This document shows positions 1-7,144 of a stretch of DNA of 15,309 nt, one piece after another (the first letter of the stretch is position 1; every line of letters begins with the position of its first letter). This DNA is from Crenothrix polyspora. Its GTDB lineage: Bacteria; Pseudomonadota; Gammaproteobacteria; Methylococcales; Methylomonadaceae. Both the position numbers and the translations under genes were made by a program. Under the pieces are notes generated by a model. It worked only from the letters and a program-made list of their open reading frames with translations, made no database searches and was not told where the DNA came from. The stretch lies in NCBI GenBank assembly GCA_945903675.1, contig CAMDOP010000045.1, positions 1-15,309 of the forward strand. The letters run 5' to 3'.

Positions 1-453
1 ATAATCTGACCAACCCAGATTTCCATCACCATGCAAATAACTAATGTTTCTGAATCTTAACTCCCCAAGATGGAGCTTTGCTTTTCTTTGTAAAGGTAAA
101 AGCCTTTCAACTGAATAAACATGGTCAACTAACTGAGCAAGAATGGCTGTTTGATATCCACAACCAGTTCCTATTTCGAGTACCTTTTTTAAATTCCCTA
201 CTGAGCCCAGTAATACCTCTGTCATCTTAGCTACAATATAAGGCTGAGAAATTGTTTGATTATAACCAATAGGCAAAGAGGTATCTTCATAAGCTCTACT
301 CGATAAAGCTTCATCCATGAAAATATGCCTAGGCGTATCTCGCATAATTTCTAATATTCTTTTATTAGTAATGCCCTGTTCCGCCAAACGCTTAATCATC
401 CGCTCACGAGTTCTTAGCGATGTCATACCTATGCCCTGATGACTAATACTCAT
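1..453 (-). CDS. pcm: Protein-L-isoaspartate O-methyltransferase, partial (C-terminus beyond window)
   Basis: The enzyme uses S-adenosylmethionine to methylate isoaspartyl residues in aged proteins, starting their repair in the cytoplasm. Reading the minus strand from ATG at 453 gives 151 residues without a stop. The family-typical segment SQPYIVAKMTE is at about 69-79, the SAM-binding motif LEIGTGCGYQTA at 92-103, an acidic SVER at 114-117, and HGDG near the cut end. Family members run to about 210-220 residues, so about a quarter is missing. The start codon overlaps the surE stop in an ATGA arrangement, so the two are almost certainly translated as one operon; surE-pcm is the classical gammaproteobacterial order. 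A second ATG at codon 10 is a possible alternative start. The identity is secure. Confidence 0.95.
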   Translation of the reverse strand, partial: MSISHQGIGMTSLRTRERMIKRLAEQGITNKRILEIMRDTPRHIFMDEALSSRAYEDTSLPIGYNQTISQPYIVAKMTEVLLGSVGNLKKVLEIGTGCGYQTAILAQLVDHVYSVERLLPLQRKAKLHLGELRFRNISYLHGDGNLGWSDY

Positions 454-1205
454 AAAGCATCCTTTGTGGGCAACCATGCTGCTAAAGCTTCAATTTTGTC
501 ATAGCTAGTTAAATCGATTTGTAAGGGGGTCACCGACACATAACCTTCATTAATAGCATAAAAATCCGTACCCAAACCGGCATCTTGCTCAGCACCTGGA
601 GGCCCGACCCAATATATTGAGCGACCGCGTGGATCTTCACTTTTAATGACGGCCTCTGACCTATGTCGCTGGCCAAGACGTGTGGATTGATAGCCTTTTA
701 AATCGTTAATAGCCAAATCCGGCACATTGACATTAAGGATGGTGTCTTTAGGCAATGGATTATTCATTAATTGTTTTAATAAAGTAACCGCAACATGTGC
801 AGCAGTTTCAAAATGACTAGGATTAGCACCTGCTAAAGAAATAGCAATGGCAGGTAAACCTAAAAATCGTCCTTCAGTAGCTGCGGCAACAGTACCTGAA
901 TAAAGCACGTCATCACCGAGATTTGCGCCATGATTAATACCGGCAAAAATCATATCAGGCTCATGCTCTAGTAAACCAGTGATTGCTAAATGAACACAAT
1001 CCGTAGGTGTACCATCAACTTTAATAAAGCCATTATCCATAGTATGGGCACGTAAAGGCATTTCCAATGTTAAGGAATTACTCGCTGCACTACGATTTCT
1101 ATCAGGGGCAACCACCGTAATATCAGCATGGGCACGTAAAGCCTCAGCTAATGCAACTAGTCCTTCAGCCAAGTAGCCATCGTCATTACTTAACAATATA
1201 CGCAT
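450..1205 (-). CDS. surE: 5'/3'-nucleotidase SurE
   Basis: SurE is a metal-dependent phosphatase that removes phosphate from nucleoside 5'- and 3'-monophosphates in the cytoplasm and is tied to stationary-phase survival. The 251-residue length is normal. The N-terminus MRILLSNDDG carries the metal-binding Asp8-Asp9. Ser39 lies in RNRSAASNS, and Asn91 lies in GINHGANLGDDV followed by YSGTVAAATEG, the other metal and active-site segments of the family. The gene is followed by pcm with a 4-bp overlap and preceded, 73 bp away, by the divergent Smr-domain gene, so a two-way promoter must lie in 1206-1278. The ribosome-binding site is weak (AGAGCGA-like). The identity rests on the complete motif set. 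Confidence 0.96.
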   Translation of the reverse strand: MRILLSNDDGYLAEGLVALAEALRAHADITVVAPDRNRSAASNSLTLEMPLRAHTMDNGFIKVDGTPTDCVHLAITGLLEHEPDMIFAGINHGANLGDDVLYSGTVAAATEGRFLGLPAIAISLAGANPSHFETAAHVAVTLLKQLMNNPLPKDTILNVNVPDLAINDLKGYQSTRLGQRHRSEAVIKSEDPRGRSIYWVGPPGAEQDAGLGTDFYAINEGYVSVTPLQIDLTSYDKIEALAAWLPTKDAL

Positions 1206-1278
1206 ATCATTCGCTCTGGAGCCAAATTAGCTATAAAATTGAACATATTAGCAACAATACCTTATAAAATCAGCATTT

Positions 1279-1848
1279 GTGGTAAAAAAAACACTAACTT
1301 CAGAAGATTCTGATTTATTTCGTCAAACTATTGGTAAAGTTCGTCCAATCAATAGCGATAAAATCATAGTAAAAACTGACCATAAACCAAAACCTTATCC
1401 TAAAGAAATCACCATTGATTTAGCCTGCCCATTAACGCTATCTACAATGCATGATCTTGATAACGTTGGGCTGGAAGATAGCTTAAGCTATACCGCAACT
1501 GGCTTACAAACCACTATCTTAAAAAAATTACGCAAAGGCTACTTTGGCTTAGATGCAGAAATTGATCTGCATGGCCTTACCAGTAACGCTGCTAAACAAC
1601 AACTTCTTCAATTCTTACATGACTGTACTTATAACGGTTGTCGCTGCGTACATATAGTTCATGGCAAAGGCTATCGTTCAACTAATCAGCAACCTGTTTT
1701 AAAAAACAATTTGAATCTTTGGCTGCGACAACATCAAGATGTACTAGCTTTTTGCTCTGCTTCTCCAAAAGATGGAGGTACTGGCGCAGTCTTTGTTCTA
1801 TTACGTCTTACAAACAAATACAGTGATCACGATAATCTAGATCAATAG
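1279..1848 (+). CDS. Smr-domain protein (SmrA/SmrB-like), GTG start
   Basis: The protein has 189 residues, with a poorly conserved N-terminal half and a C-terminal Smr domain. The domain shows DLHG at 96-99, the HGKG loop at 128-131 and GGTGA at 166-170, ending in the hydrophobic strand VFVLLRL. Smr domains are small MutS2-related nucleic-acid-binding and nicking modules; the E. coli stand-alone member SmrB cleaves mRNA at collided ribosomes, while SmrA is less understood. I cannot decide between the two types. GTG at 1279 is the only usable start: an in-frame TAG lies at 1249-1251 and no ATG intervenes. No clear Shine-Dalgarno sequence precedes it. It is divergent from surE across a short spacer and has no close downstream gene on its strand. 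Confidence 0.88.
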   Translation: MVKKTLTSEDSDLFRQTIGKVRPINSDKIIVKTDHKPKPYPKEITIDLACPLTLSTMHDLDNVGLEDSLSYTATGLQTTILKKLRKGYFGLDAEIDLHGLTSNAAKQQLLQFLHDCTYNGCRCVHIVHGKGYRSTNQQPVLKNNLNLWLRQHQDVLAFCSASPKDGGTGAVFVLLRLTNKYSDHDNLDQ

Positions 1849-2086
1849 CATTCGCTGACAAGCAATTCCTTTACATCAAGAAATATCGACTATTTAAAAT
1901 TATTTGCTAATTATAGGTATTACTACGTATTGTTAATGGTGTTCTTAACTATTAAAATTTTTCGCACTTGGAACAGAAATCTTTTTAAGCTTTAAATCAG
2001 AGATTTCATCCAAGTTAGTACTCATTATTTTTATTGATGAATACAACGACGTAAATTTTCTTATACCATTAACATATCGAATCTAA

Positions 2087-2266
2087 ATGAAAACACAATC
2101 TATCGATTTACAACAGCTAATTTGCATTCTTGATGAATCCAAGATTATTCATACAAAAAGGCATAACATCAATATGTTAATTCACACTATCAAACATCCA
2201 GACTACGGTATCGCAGCGATAATGGAAGAAGCCATAGGCGGTGGTACTTTAATTTACGAACAATGA
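2087..2266 (+). CDS. Possible small hypothetical protein (59 aa)
   Basis: ATG at 2087 opens a 59-codon frame ending in TGA at 2264-2266. The product starts MKTQSIDLQQL and ends EEAIGGGTLIYEQ. No domain is recognised. There is no Shine-Dalgarno sequence before the ATG and no operon partner. It could be a short real gene, a remnant of a longer one, or chance. It is listed because it is the only sizeable frame in the smr-truD spacer. Confidence 0.22.
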   Translation: MKTQSIDLQQLICILDESKIIHTKRHNINMLIHTIKHPDYGIAAIMEEAIGGGTLIYEQ

Positions 2267-2342
2267 GTTTAATTAAAGCACTAAAAATTTCAACTTACCC
2301 TACCTCAATAACGGAAACCGACCCAAGTCGGCACACACGTTA

Positions 2343-2390
2343 GTCTTATCTATTTTCCCTAAGCTCAGACCTAGAGAAAACGGATAAGAC
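2343..2390. repeat. Long interrupted inverted repeat 3' of truD
   Basis: GTCTTATC (2343-2350) pairs perfectly with GATAAGAC (2383-2390). Inside it TTTTC pairs with GAAAA and CTA with TAG, giving a broken stem of about 16 pairs. It lies about 50 bp beyond the truD stop and may shape the 3' end of that transcript, although no T-run follows on either strand. Its right arm CGGATAAGAC nearly matches CGGATAAGTC at 3518-3527 on the other side of truD. Confidence 0.5.
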
Positions 2391-2440
2391 CTTGTTTATT
2401 AACTGCTTAGAGCGGAGCTAAAAGCCTCCGCCTGCAGCGT

Positions 2441-3475
2441 CTAATCCGTTATTATTTCTCGTAATACCGCTGTAGCGTAGCTTCCTGGTGGCAGTGTAAA
2501 GCTAAGCTCTAAACTAGTTTCTTCAATAAACTGCCATTGTAAATCCTTTACATTAACACGCAAGGCACGTCGATCACTATCAACAGCACAATTAATTAAA
2601 CCTTGAGTTATGGCAGAATAAGCTTCTAGCACCTGCTGCTCTATCACTAAAGCTTCTTCACAAACACCAGCCTCCCCCCTTCCCCATAAAGTAGCGGTTG
2701 GATGAATATCTTTACTAGCTAAACGACGAAAAATCTCTGCATCAGGTTGTTCTGACTTAAAACTACTGCGTGACAAATCAAATTGAAAGGTATCTCCTAC
2801 CAACGCTTTATTCCAATTATTATGGCTAACACGATACGCTAAAATAGAGTTAAACAAAAAGGAGCGTGCTGCCGACAAATATAAACTACGCTGTTCTCGA
2901 CCTGCAGCTACCCCCTGAAATAACGCCAAGGCCTTATTAACATTTTGACCCGCATGACCAAAACGTTGTGGACCGTAATAATTAGCAATACCCTCTTTTT
3001 TCATCGCCTCTAATTGTAAAAGAGTCGTTTCCTTATCACCATGCCATTCGCGAATAATCAATTTAAAGCTATTGCCTGATAAAACGCCGCGTTTTAATTT
3101 TCGAGCATGTCGGATAGTCTCTATGACTTTAATTGTTTCTGTTTCAAAACCAGCCCAATCGGGATCAGCTTTGCCTGGCAACCACACACTAAACCATTGA
3201 GTAGTAACGGCATGCCGATCTTTTAATCCTGCATAACTGACATCACGTTGCCTTACATTGGCATGTTTCGCTAACTGCCTTGCAACGTAATCAGTATTTT
3301 CACCGGTTTTTTGAACCAATAAAAACACATGCTCACCCACCCCAGATGGCTCAAAGGACAAATGCTCATTAACCATAAAATCTTCAGGACAACTACGGAT
3401 TTTTCCAGAACCAGAAGGCTGCCCGTAAACATAGGGCCAAATAGGAAGTTCAATGCTAGGGGTATTAACTGTCAT
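2441..3475 (-). CDS. truD: tRNA pseudouridine(13) synthase TruD
   Basis: TruD isomerises uridine 13 of tRNA(Glu) to pseudouridine in the cytoplasm. The N-terminal part shows the family segments YGQPSGSGKIR, PEDFMVNE and GVGEHVFL. The catalytic motif YAGLKDRHAVT at 81-91 has the nucleophilic Asp at about 86, and RHARKLKRG plus GNSF follow. The central NYYGPQRFG and the C-terminal PGSYAT are also typical. I start the gene at ATG 3475 (344 residues) rather than at an in-frame TTG at 3529: family proteins begin only a few residues before the YGQP motif, and the 54 bases between form a strong hairpin. Neither start has a good Shine-Dalgarno sequence. truD commonly sits close to surE-pcm; here the Smr gene and a spacer lie between them. 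Confidence 0.94.
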   Translation of the reverse strand: MTVNTPSIELPIWPYVYGQPSGSGKIRSCPEDFMVNEHLSFEPSGVGEHVFLLVQKTGENTDYVARQLAKHANVRQRDVSYAGLKDRHAVTTQWFSVWLPGKADPDWAGFETETIKVIETIRHARKLKRGVLSGNSFKLIIREWHGDKETTLLQLEAMKKEGIANYYGPQRFGHAGQNVNKALALFQGVAAGREQRSLYLSAARSFLFNSILAYRVSHNNWNKALVGDTFQFDLSRSSFKSEQPDAEIFRRLASKDIHPTATLWGRGEAGVCEEALVIEQQVLEAYSAITQGLINCAVDSDRRALRVNVKDLQWQFIEETSLELSFTLPPGSYATAVLREIITD

Positions 3476-3491
3476 CGTTAGTCTACAAAAG

Positions 3492-3527
3492 GACTTATCA
3501 TCACCTTTAACAAAGATCGGATAAGTC
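3492..3527 (-). promoter_or_regulatory. Hairpin in the truD leader
   Basis: On the minus strand GACTTATC and GATAAGTC form a perfect 8-bp outer stem (3520-3527 with 3492-3499). Inside it ATCTTT-GTT-AAAGGT forms a 6-bp inner stem (one G-U pair) with a three-base loop. It ends 16 bases before the preferred truD ATG at 3475. A structured leader that tunes expression is possible; no known riboswitch is recognised and the role is inference. Confidence 0.45.
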
Positions 3528-3568
3528 AAAAAAGGTCTTAATTAGATAGCATCTTGGAAAATAAATCC

Positions 3569-3580
3569 ATACCTAGGTAT
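3569..3580. promoter_or_regulatory. 12-bp perfect palindrome, operator-like
   Basis: ATACCTAGGTAT reads the same on both strands. It lies in the AT-rich stretch between the truD leader and the stem-loop array, where promoters for truD (minus) and the array (plus) should be. It could be an operator for a dimeric regulator; no family is recognised. Confidence 0.3.
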
Positions 3581-3696
3581 TTCTACGTATATTTTTTAAA
3601 AACCTATTGTGTCATTATTAAGCCGTCTTGTTGGTTTGTGGTTGCCAACAAGATAGAAATAATATGGTTTGGGTATGAACATAACCATATTATTTC

Positions 3697-3717
3697 AAAA
3701 CCCTGCATAAGGGTTTT
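3697..3717. terminator. Symmetric A/T-flanked hairpin, possible terminator for the multicopper oxidase
   Basis: AAAACCC-TGCATAA-GGGTTTT is a perfect 7-bp stem whose outer four pairs are A-T, so it carries a T-run on either strand. On the minus strand it lies about 60 bp beyond the oxidase stop codon. It is also the third hairpin of the candidate small RNA. Confidence 0.5.
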
Positions 3718-3718
3718 C

Positions 3719-3754
3719 AATGCTCATCCTTGGGGAGGGATGAGCATTTTTTTT
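3719..3754 (+). terminator. Strong Rho-independent terminator, plus strand
   Basis: An 11-bp perfect stem (AATGCTCATCC with GGATGAGCATT) with the 8-base loop TTGGGGAG is directly followed by a T8 run (3747-3754, the first two in the stem). The T-run is only on the plus-strand side, so it ends plus-strand transcription. It also separates that transcription from the 3' end of the oxidase gene at 3776. Confidence 0.8.
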
Positions 3755-3775
3755 GCTTGAAAAAAACAGACTTTA

Positions 3776-5410
3776 CTACTCAACTGAGAAATCACGCATC
3801 ATGCCCATATCCTCATGTTCAAGATTATGGCAGTGATACATAAATACCCCTTTAAAATCCTGGAACGGCTTGATAATACGAACTGTCTCGCCGGGCATCA
3901 CTAATACCGTATCTTTTAATCCCGTTTCGATAAATCCGTGTCTAACCGTTTCATAGTCGTCAGCTTTTTCAGAACTTACACTACGACTGATAATTTGGAA
4001 CTGTTGTCCATGCAAATGTATCGGGTGTGCCATAGCCATCATGCCACCCATCATCCCCATACCACCGCCCCCCTTATGCCCCATACCCATTCCCATTCCC
4101 ATACCACCATGAGCATGAAAAATTTCTATAAGCTGTAGCGTATTTAATTTAATACGTTCGACATCTTGAACATCATTATCGGCATAAGCTCGCCCATTAA
4201 GCAACATCGCCATAGGACTTTCAGAAATGGCAATGGGTACTGGCTTTTCTGGATTAGCCACATTATTAATATGATAACGAGGAAATGATGATAACTGTGC
4301 AGGTAACTTAGGACTATCACTCACACTTTGAGTCACACGTACCGTAAAAATAGCATAATCACTACCAACGGGAAGTTGATTAGCATGCATCATATTACCC
4401 ATGCGTTGAGCCATTTTTGGCAATACGCCAGTAAAGGCTAGACTACGCATCACTAATTGCGAACCCACACTCCGACCACTAAAATCAGCCCAGACATCTA
4501 AGCGTTCTCCTGGTGCCAACATAACATAAGCTTTAACTTCTGGTTGCTCTAGCAAACCGCCATCCACACCTAAAACCGTAATAGGCGTACCATCATCCCA
4601 AGCTAACTTATAGATACGAGCATTAGAGCCATTTAAAATGCGCAAGCGATATGCACGACTAGCGACATCAAGCTTAACGTCAGGTCGACCATTAACCAGA
4701 ATATGATCTCCATAAAAACCAACCATACGATCATGCTTATTTCGAGCATAAATCAATTGATTTTGCTTATCAAATAAACGATCTTGAATAACAATAGGAA
4801 TTTCATGTTCACCAGAAGGTAACTCCAACTTAGCCTCTTCATCATCATGAACAAACAAAGCACCGGCAAGTCCATGATAAACCTGACTTGCAGTGGCTTC
4901 ATGTGGATGTGGATGATAAATATTCATACCCGCACGATTAAGTACTTCAAATTCATAAACCAAGGTAGCGCCAGGATCAATCGCATACATAGGGTGACCA
5001 TCCATTTCAGCAGGAACATGTAAACCATGCCAATGCGTGACAGAAGATTCAGATAAGCCGTTATGTAAGACTATGCGAACTTTTTGACCTTTTTGTAAAC
5101 GAATGATCGGTCCTAGGTAAGAGCCAGGAATATTGTTTAAGGTTTGTTTAGGGCCTTTTTTTAACACAGCGCTATATTGCAGTACTTCTGTCTCAGCCCC
5201 CGCTAATATAGCGACTTTACTTGGCCTGCAATACAAATCAAACTCTACGTCGGCCTTAAAATTTGGATTAGCCTTACGAGGAGGTATTCTAGGCATCACA
5301 GTCATACCTTCCATAGCGTGTAAAAAACTAGGCATGCCTGATAAAGCCAGCAAACCTAAGCCTGATTGCACTATAAAACGACGACGTGCATTATTTATAA
5401 TAGTTGTCAT
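3776..5410 (-). CDS. Tat-exported multicopper oxidase (CueO/laccase-like)
   Basis: A 544-residue copper oxidase with three cupredoxin domains, expected to oxidise Cu(I), metal ions or phenols in the periplasm while reducing oxygen to water. The N-terminus has a twin-arginine signal (RRRFIVQSG, then a hydrophobic stretch to about 31). Type 2/3 copper ligands are seen at H126-W-H128, H166-P-H168, H465 and H467 in HPIHLHG, and H526/H528 in HCHNLEHEDMGM. Type 1 ligands are H462, C527, H532 and axial M537. A Met/Gly/His-rich loop (about 433-461, about ten Met) sits just before HPIHLHG, recalling but not matching the position of the CueO Met-rich segment. A strong Shine-Dalgarno sequence, GAGGAG (5416-5421), precedes the ATG by five bases. 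It is divergent from rlmA; no copper-responsive operator was recognised. A copper-tolerance role is likely but unproven. Confidence 0.92.
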   Translation of the reverse strand: MTTIINNARRRFIVQSGLGLLALSGMPSFLHAMEGMTVMPRIPPRKANPNFKADVEFDLYCRPSKVAILAGAETEVLQYSAVLKKGPKQTLNNIPGSYLGPIIRLQKGQKVRIVLHNGLSESSVTHWHGLHVPAEMDGHPMYAIDPGATLVYEFEVLNRAGMNIYHPHPHEATASQVYHGLAGALFVHDDEEAKLELPSGEHEIPIVIQDRLFDKQNQLIYARNKHDRMVGFYGDHILVNGRPDVKLDVASRAYRLRILNGSNARIYKLAWDDGTPITVLGVDGGLLEQPEVKAYVMLAPGERLDVWADFSGRSVGSQLVMRSLAFTGVLPKMAQRMGNMMHANQLPVGSDYAIFTVRVTQSVSDSPKLPAQLSSFPRYHINNVANPEKPVPIAISESPMAMLLNGRAYADNDVQDVERIKLNTLQLIEIFHAHGGMGMGMGMGHKGGGGMGMMGGMMAMAHPIHLHGQQFQIISRSVSSEKADDYETVRHGFIETGLKDTVLVMPGETVRIIKPFQDFKGVFMYHCHNLEHEDMGMMRDFSVE

Positions 5411-5604
5411 AGCGGCTCCTCGGAAAGTCTCAGAATTGAGTTATTGTTGTTATTTACTAGAATCAAATCTCAGTTTATAGCAGTAGCCTTATAGATTCAA
5501 TGGTAAATACAAGCAATTATAATAAATCTAAGCAGCTAAAAGGTATTAAAACGCTAGTTCACGTTATAAAATAAGCTTACTTCAATTTTTAGCGTAACCT
5601 TCCT

Positions 5605-6453
5605 TTGCCATCATTCACCGAACCAACGCCTTTATATTGTTGCCCAGTATGCAATGATCCGCTTTCTTTACAAGTTACTGGCAAAAGTTACGCCTGCCCA
5701 CAGCTGCATAGTTTTGATCTAGCCAAAGAAGGCTATTTAAATTTATTACCGGTACAATTTAAACATTCCAAAGAACCTGGCGATAACAAAGCCATGATGA
5801 CGGCTAGACGGCAATTTTTAGAAGCGGGTTTTTATGAACCGATGGCAAAAGCCGTAGCAATGATGATTGATGTCGTTCAGAGTCAGCAGTCCCCCTTGTC
5901 TTTATTAGATTTAGGTTGCGGCGAAGGCTATTACAACCGAAAAATAGCAGAATATTGTAAGCGTAGTGAGCAACTCGTTTTGCAGGGCATTGATATCGCC
6001 AAGTTTGCAGTAGCAGCAGCAGCTAAAAAACAAGCTAGCACTCAATTTGTTGTCGGTAGCTGTAACCGCCTACCCTACCCTAATGAAAGTTTTGATATGG
6101 TGATAAGAATATTTGCACCCTCTGATGACCAAGAGTTACAACGCGTCTTAAAAAGCAACGGTCATTTGCTCACCGTAACACCAGGGCCACGTCATCTTTG
6201 GCAATTAAAAGAATTTATTTATAGCGAAGTTAAAGCACATGCCGAAGAAAGCATTGCGCCGCTAGGGTTTGATCGTTTAACAACACAACGTATCAGTTAC
6301 AAAATAAGCCCTAATACTCAACAAAGAGAGGCATTATTACAAATGACGCCTTTTGCTTGGCACGCTAATGAAGAGAGTCAACTAGCACTGAATAATAACG
6401 AAGAATTCGCCATTGAAACTGACTTTATGTTGACGCTATGGCGGTTAAGCTGA
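5605..6453 (+). CDS. rlmA: 23S rRNA (guanine-N1)-methyltransferase RlmA
   Basis: RlmA(I) methylates N1 of G745 in hairpin 35 of 23S rRNA. The 282-residue product begins with a zinc finger (Cys13, Cys16, Cys31, His35; CPVC then CPQLH). The family block AKEGYLNLLPVQ follows at 40-51, and the SAM-binding motif LDLGCGEGYY is at 101-110. IRIFAPS, TPGPRHLWQLKE and QMTPFAWHA are all typical of RlmA. TTG at 5605 is the only start that keeps the zinc finger: an in-frame TAG lies at 5590-5592 and no ATG or GTG intervenes. The upstream bases TAACCTTCC are not a Shine-Dalgarno sequence, so translation may be weak. The gene stands alone, divergent from the multicopper oxidase. The symbol rrmA is also used. 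Confidence 0.93.
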   Translation: MPSFTEPTPLYCCPVCNDPLSLQVTGKSYACPQLHSFDLAKEGYLNLLPVQFKHSKEPGDNKAMMTARRQFLEAGFYEPMAKAVAMMIDVVQSQQSPLSLLDLGCGEGYYNRKIAEYCKRSEQLVLQGIDIAKFAVAAAAKKQASTQFVVGSCNRLPYPNESFDMVIRIFAPSDDQELQRVLKSNGHLLTVTPGPRHLWQLKEFIYSEVKAHAEESIAPLGFDRLTTQRISYKISPNTQQREALLQMTPFAWHANEESQLALNNNEEFAIETDFMLTLWRLS

Positions 6454-6535
6454 TTTTCAGTTGCGCTTGTAATCATTAAGTAAAGCTTATTACCAGCGGT
6501 AGCGTTTGAATACCATCAACTCTGCTTATTCTATG

Positions 6536-6564
6536 TTGACAATAAGTAGCCATTACGATTACAT
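6536..6564 (+). promoter_or_regulatory. Possible sigma-70 promoter for the DUF1640-like gene
   Basis: A perfect -35 box TTGACA (6536-6541) is followed after 17 bases by TTACAT (6559-6564), a poor -10 box. The next AT-rich word TATAAAAT (6572-6579) is too far for this -35. Transcription would start about 30 bases before the ATG at 6601. Confidence 0.4.
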
Positions 6565-6600
6565 TTAACTCTATAAAATTATTTATCTGGTACACATCAC

Positions 6601-6843
6601 ATGACTACCATTACTTTCGATACCTTAGAATTAGTCGACAAACTTAAAACAGCAGGCATACCCCAAGAACAGGCGGAGGCTGTGGTGCGCGTTATTGCTG
6701 ATGCTCAACATAGACTCGTCACTAAAGATGATCTTGAAATAGCCTTATCCCCACTTAAAACAGACTTAGCCGTTTTAAAATGGATGATAGGTATCTTAAT
6801 TGCTGGCGTTATGTCCATAGTCATCAAGACATTTCTCTCATAA
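6601..6843 (+). CDS. DUF1640/CCDC90-like small membrane protein
   Basis: An 80-residue protein. The opening MTTITFDTLELVDKLKTAGI and the following EQAEAVV match the pattern of bacterial DUF1640 proteins (distantly related to the mitochondrial MCU-regulator coiled-coil family). A short helical stretch with KDDLE and PLKTDLAVLK follows, then one C-terminal membrane segment (about 60-78, WMIGILIAGVMSIVIKTFL). Many relatives have a longer coiled coil before the membrane helix, so this is a short version. The biochemical role is unknown; a membrane-tethered oligomer is the family expectation. It is a single gene with its own probable promoter, convergent with the next genes across a hairpin terminator. 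No clear Shine-Dalgarno sequence is present. Confidence 0.72.
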   Translation: MTTITFDTLELVDKLKTAGIPQEQAEAVVRVIADAQHRLVTKDDLEIALSPLKTDLAVLKWMIGILIAGVMSIVIKTFLS

Positions 6844-6865
6844 GCTAATTAACAGCAAATGCTTT

Positions 6866-6885
6866 AAAACAGCTGAAGCTGTTTT
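6866..6885. terminator. Bidirectional hairpin terminator between convergent genes
   Basis: AAAACAGC-TGAA-GCTGTTTT is a perfect 8-bp stem with a four-base loop and A/T ends giving a T-run on both strands. It lies 22 bp after the DUF1640-like stop and 17 bp after the stop of the minus-strand gene at 6902, as expected for a shared terminator. Confidence 0.75.
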
Positions 6886-6901
6886 ACTCCAAACATAACG
6901 C

Positions 6902-7144
6902 TTAAAGCCCATCTGTATTACTCGCTGCTAAGGATTGATTGATCTCTAAACTTTGCTTAGCGACTAAGTGATACGCGTATTTGATTTGTTGGCTTAATTT
7001 TTTTCTTGGTAACATTTCTGCATAGCAAGGTAACGATTCAGCAATAATTTCACCGGTCGGTTTGTTATTTTCGTTAGCAATATCCTGTAATAACGGGCTG
7101 ACCTTATCATCTGTTGTAAATGTAATCGTTTGCATGTTATTCAC
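6902..7144 (-). CDS. Antitoxin-like small protein (second gene of a pair)
   Basis: An 80-residue protein beginning at GTG 7144, which overlaps the upstream stop in a GTGA arrangement; ATG three codons inside is an alternative start. The N-terminus MQTITFTTDDKVSPLLQDIA reads like a strand followed by helices, as in ribbon-helix-helix or other small antitoxins. The C-terminal part (KQSLEINQSLAASNTDGL) resembles tails of such antitoxins. No toxin (PIN, MazF, RelE) follows; the next gene is convergent. I do not recognise a defined family, so antitoxin is an inference from size, layout and overlap. Confidence 0.45.
   Translation of the reverse strand: MNNMQTITFTTDDKVSPLLQDIANENNKPTGEIIAESLPCYAEMLPRKKLSQQIKYAYHLVAKQSLEINQSLAASNTDGL

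Larger units (their letters stand above)
1849..2440. other. Intergenic region between smr and truD 3' ends
   Basis: This AT-rich spacer of about 590 bp separates the convergent smr and truD genes. It holds one weak short reading frame (2087-2266) and several palindromes: GAAATCT/AGATTTC (1976-1982 with 2001-2007), CCGAC-CCAA-GTCGG (2318-2331), a longer stem at 2343-2390, and GCGGAGGC/GCTCCGC-like arms around 2413-2432 just past the truD stop. None is followed by a good T-run, so a terminator is only possible. I see no recognisable gene here. Confidence 0.5.
3626..3754 (+). ncRNA. Candidate structured small RNA: four consecutive hairpins
   Basis: Four perfect inverted repeats follow one another almost without gaps. 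Their arms are TCTTGTTGG/CCAACAAGA (3626-3634, 3645-3653), AAATAATATGGTT/AACCATATTATTT (3657-3669, 3683-3695), AAAACCC/GGGTTTT (3697-3703, 3711-3717), and AATGCTCATCC/GGATGAGCATT (3719-3729, 3738-3748). Eight T residues close the series on the plus strand. No protein gene on the plus strand lies between 1849 and this point apart from a doubtful 59-codon frame, so the terminator appears to serve a non-coding transcript. The upstream 3581-3625 is AT-rich but has no convincing -35/-10 pair. The loops do not share the GGA motif of CsrB/RsmZ-type RNAs. No known RNA family is recognised. Confidence 0.5.

Noticed and set aside
2087..2266. Antitoxin gene between smr and truD
   Set aside because: Only its small size suggests this; no domain pattern, ribosome-binding site or partner, so it is kept as an uncertain hypothetical frame.
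3626..3754. CsrB/RsmZ-type regulatory RNA
   Set aside because: Those RNAs carry GGA in most loops; here the loops are TTTGTGGTTG, TGGGTATGAACAT, TGCATAA and TTGGGGAG, with no shared GGA.
3554..3760. 68-residue plus-strand frame starting TTG
   Set aside because: It runs through four perfect hairpins and a terminator, has no ribosome-binding site and no recognisable protein pattern.
5411..5604. CueR-type copper operator between the oxidase and rlmA
   Set aside because: The only similar word, ACCTTCC near 5598, has no matching GGAAGGT half at the right distance.
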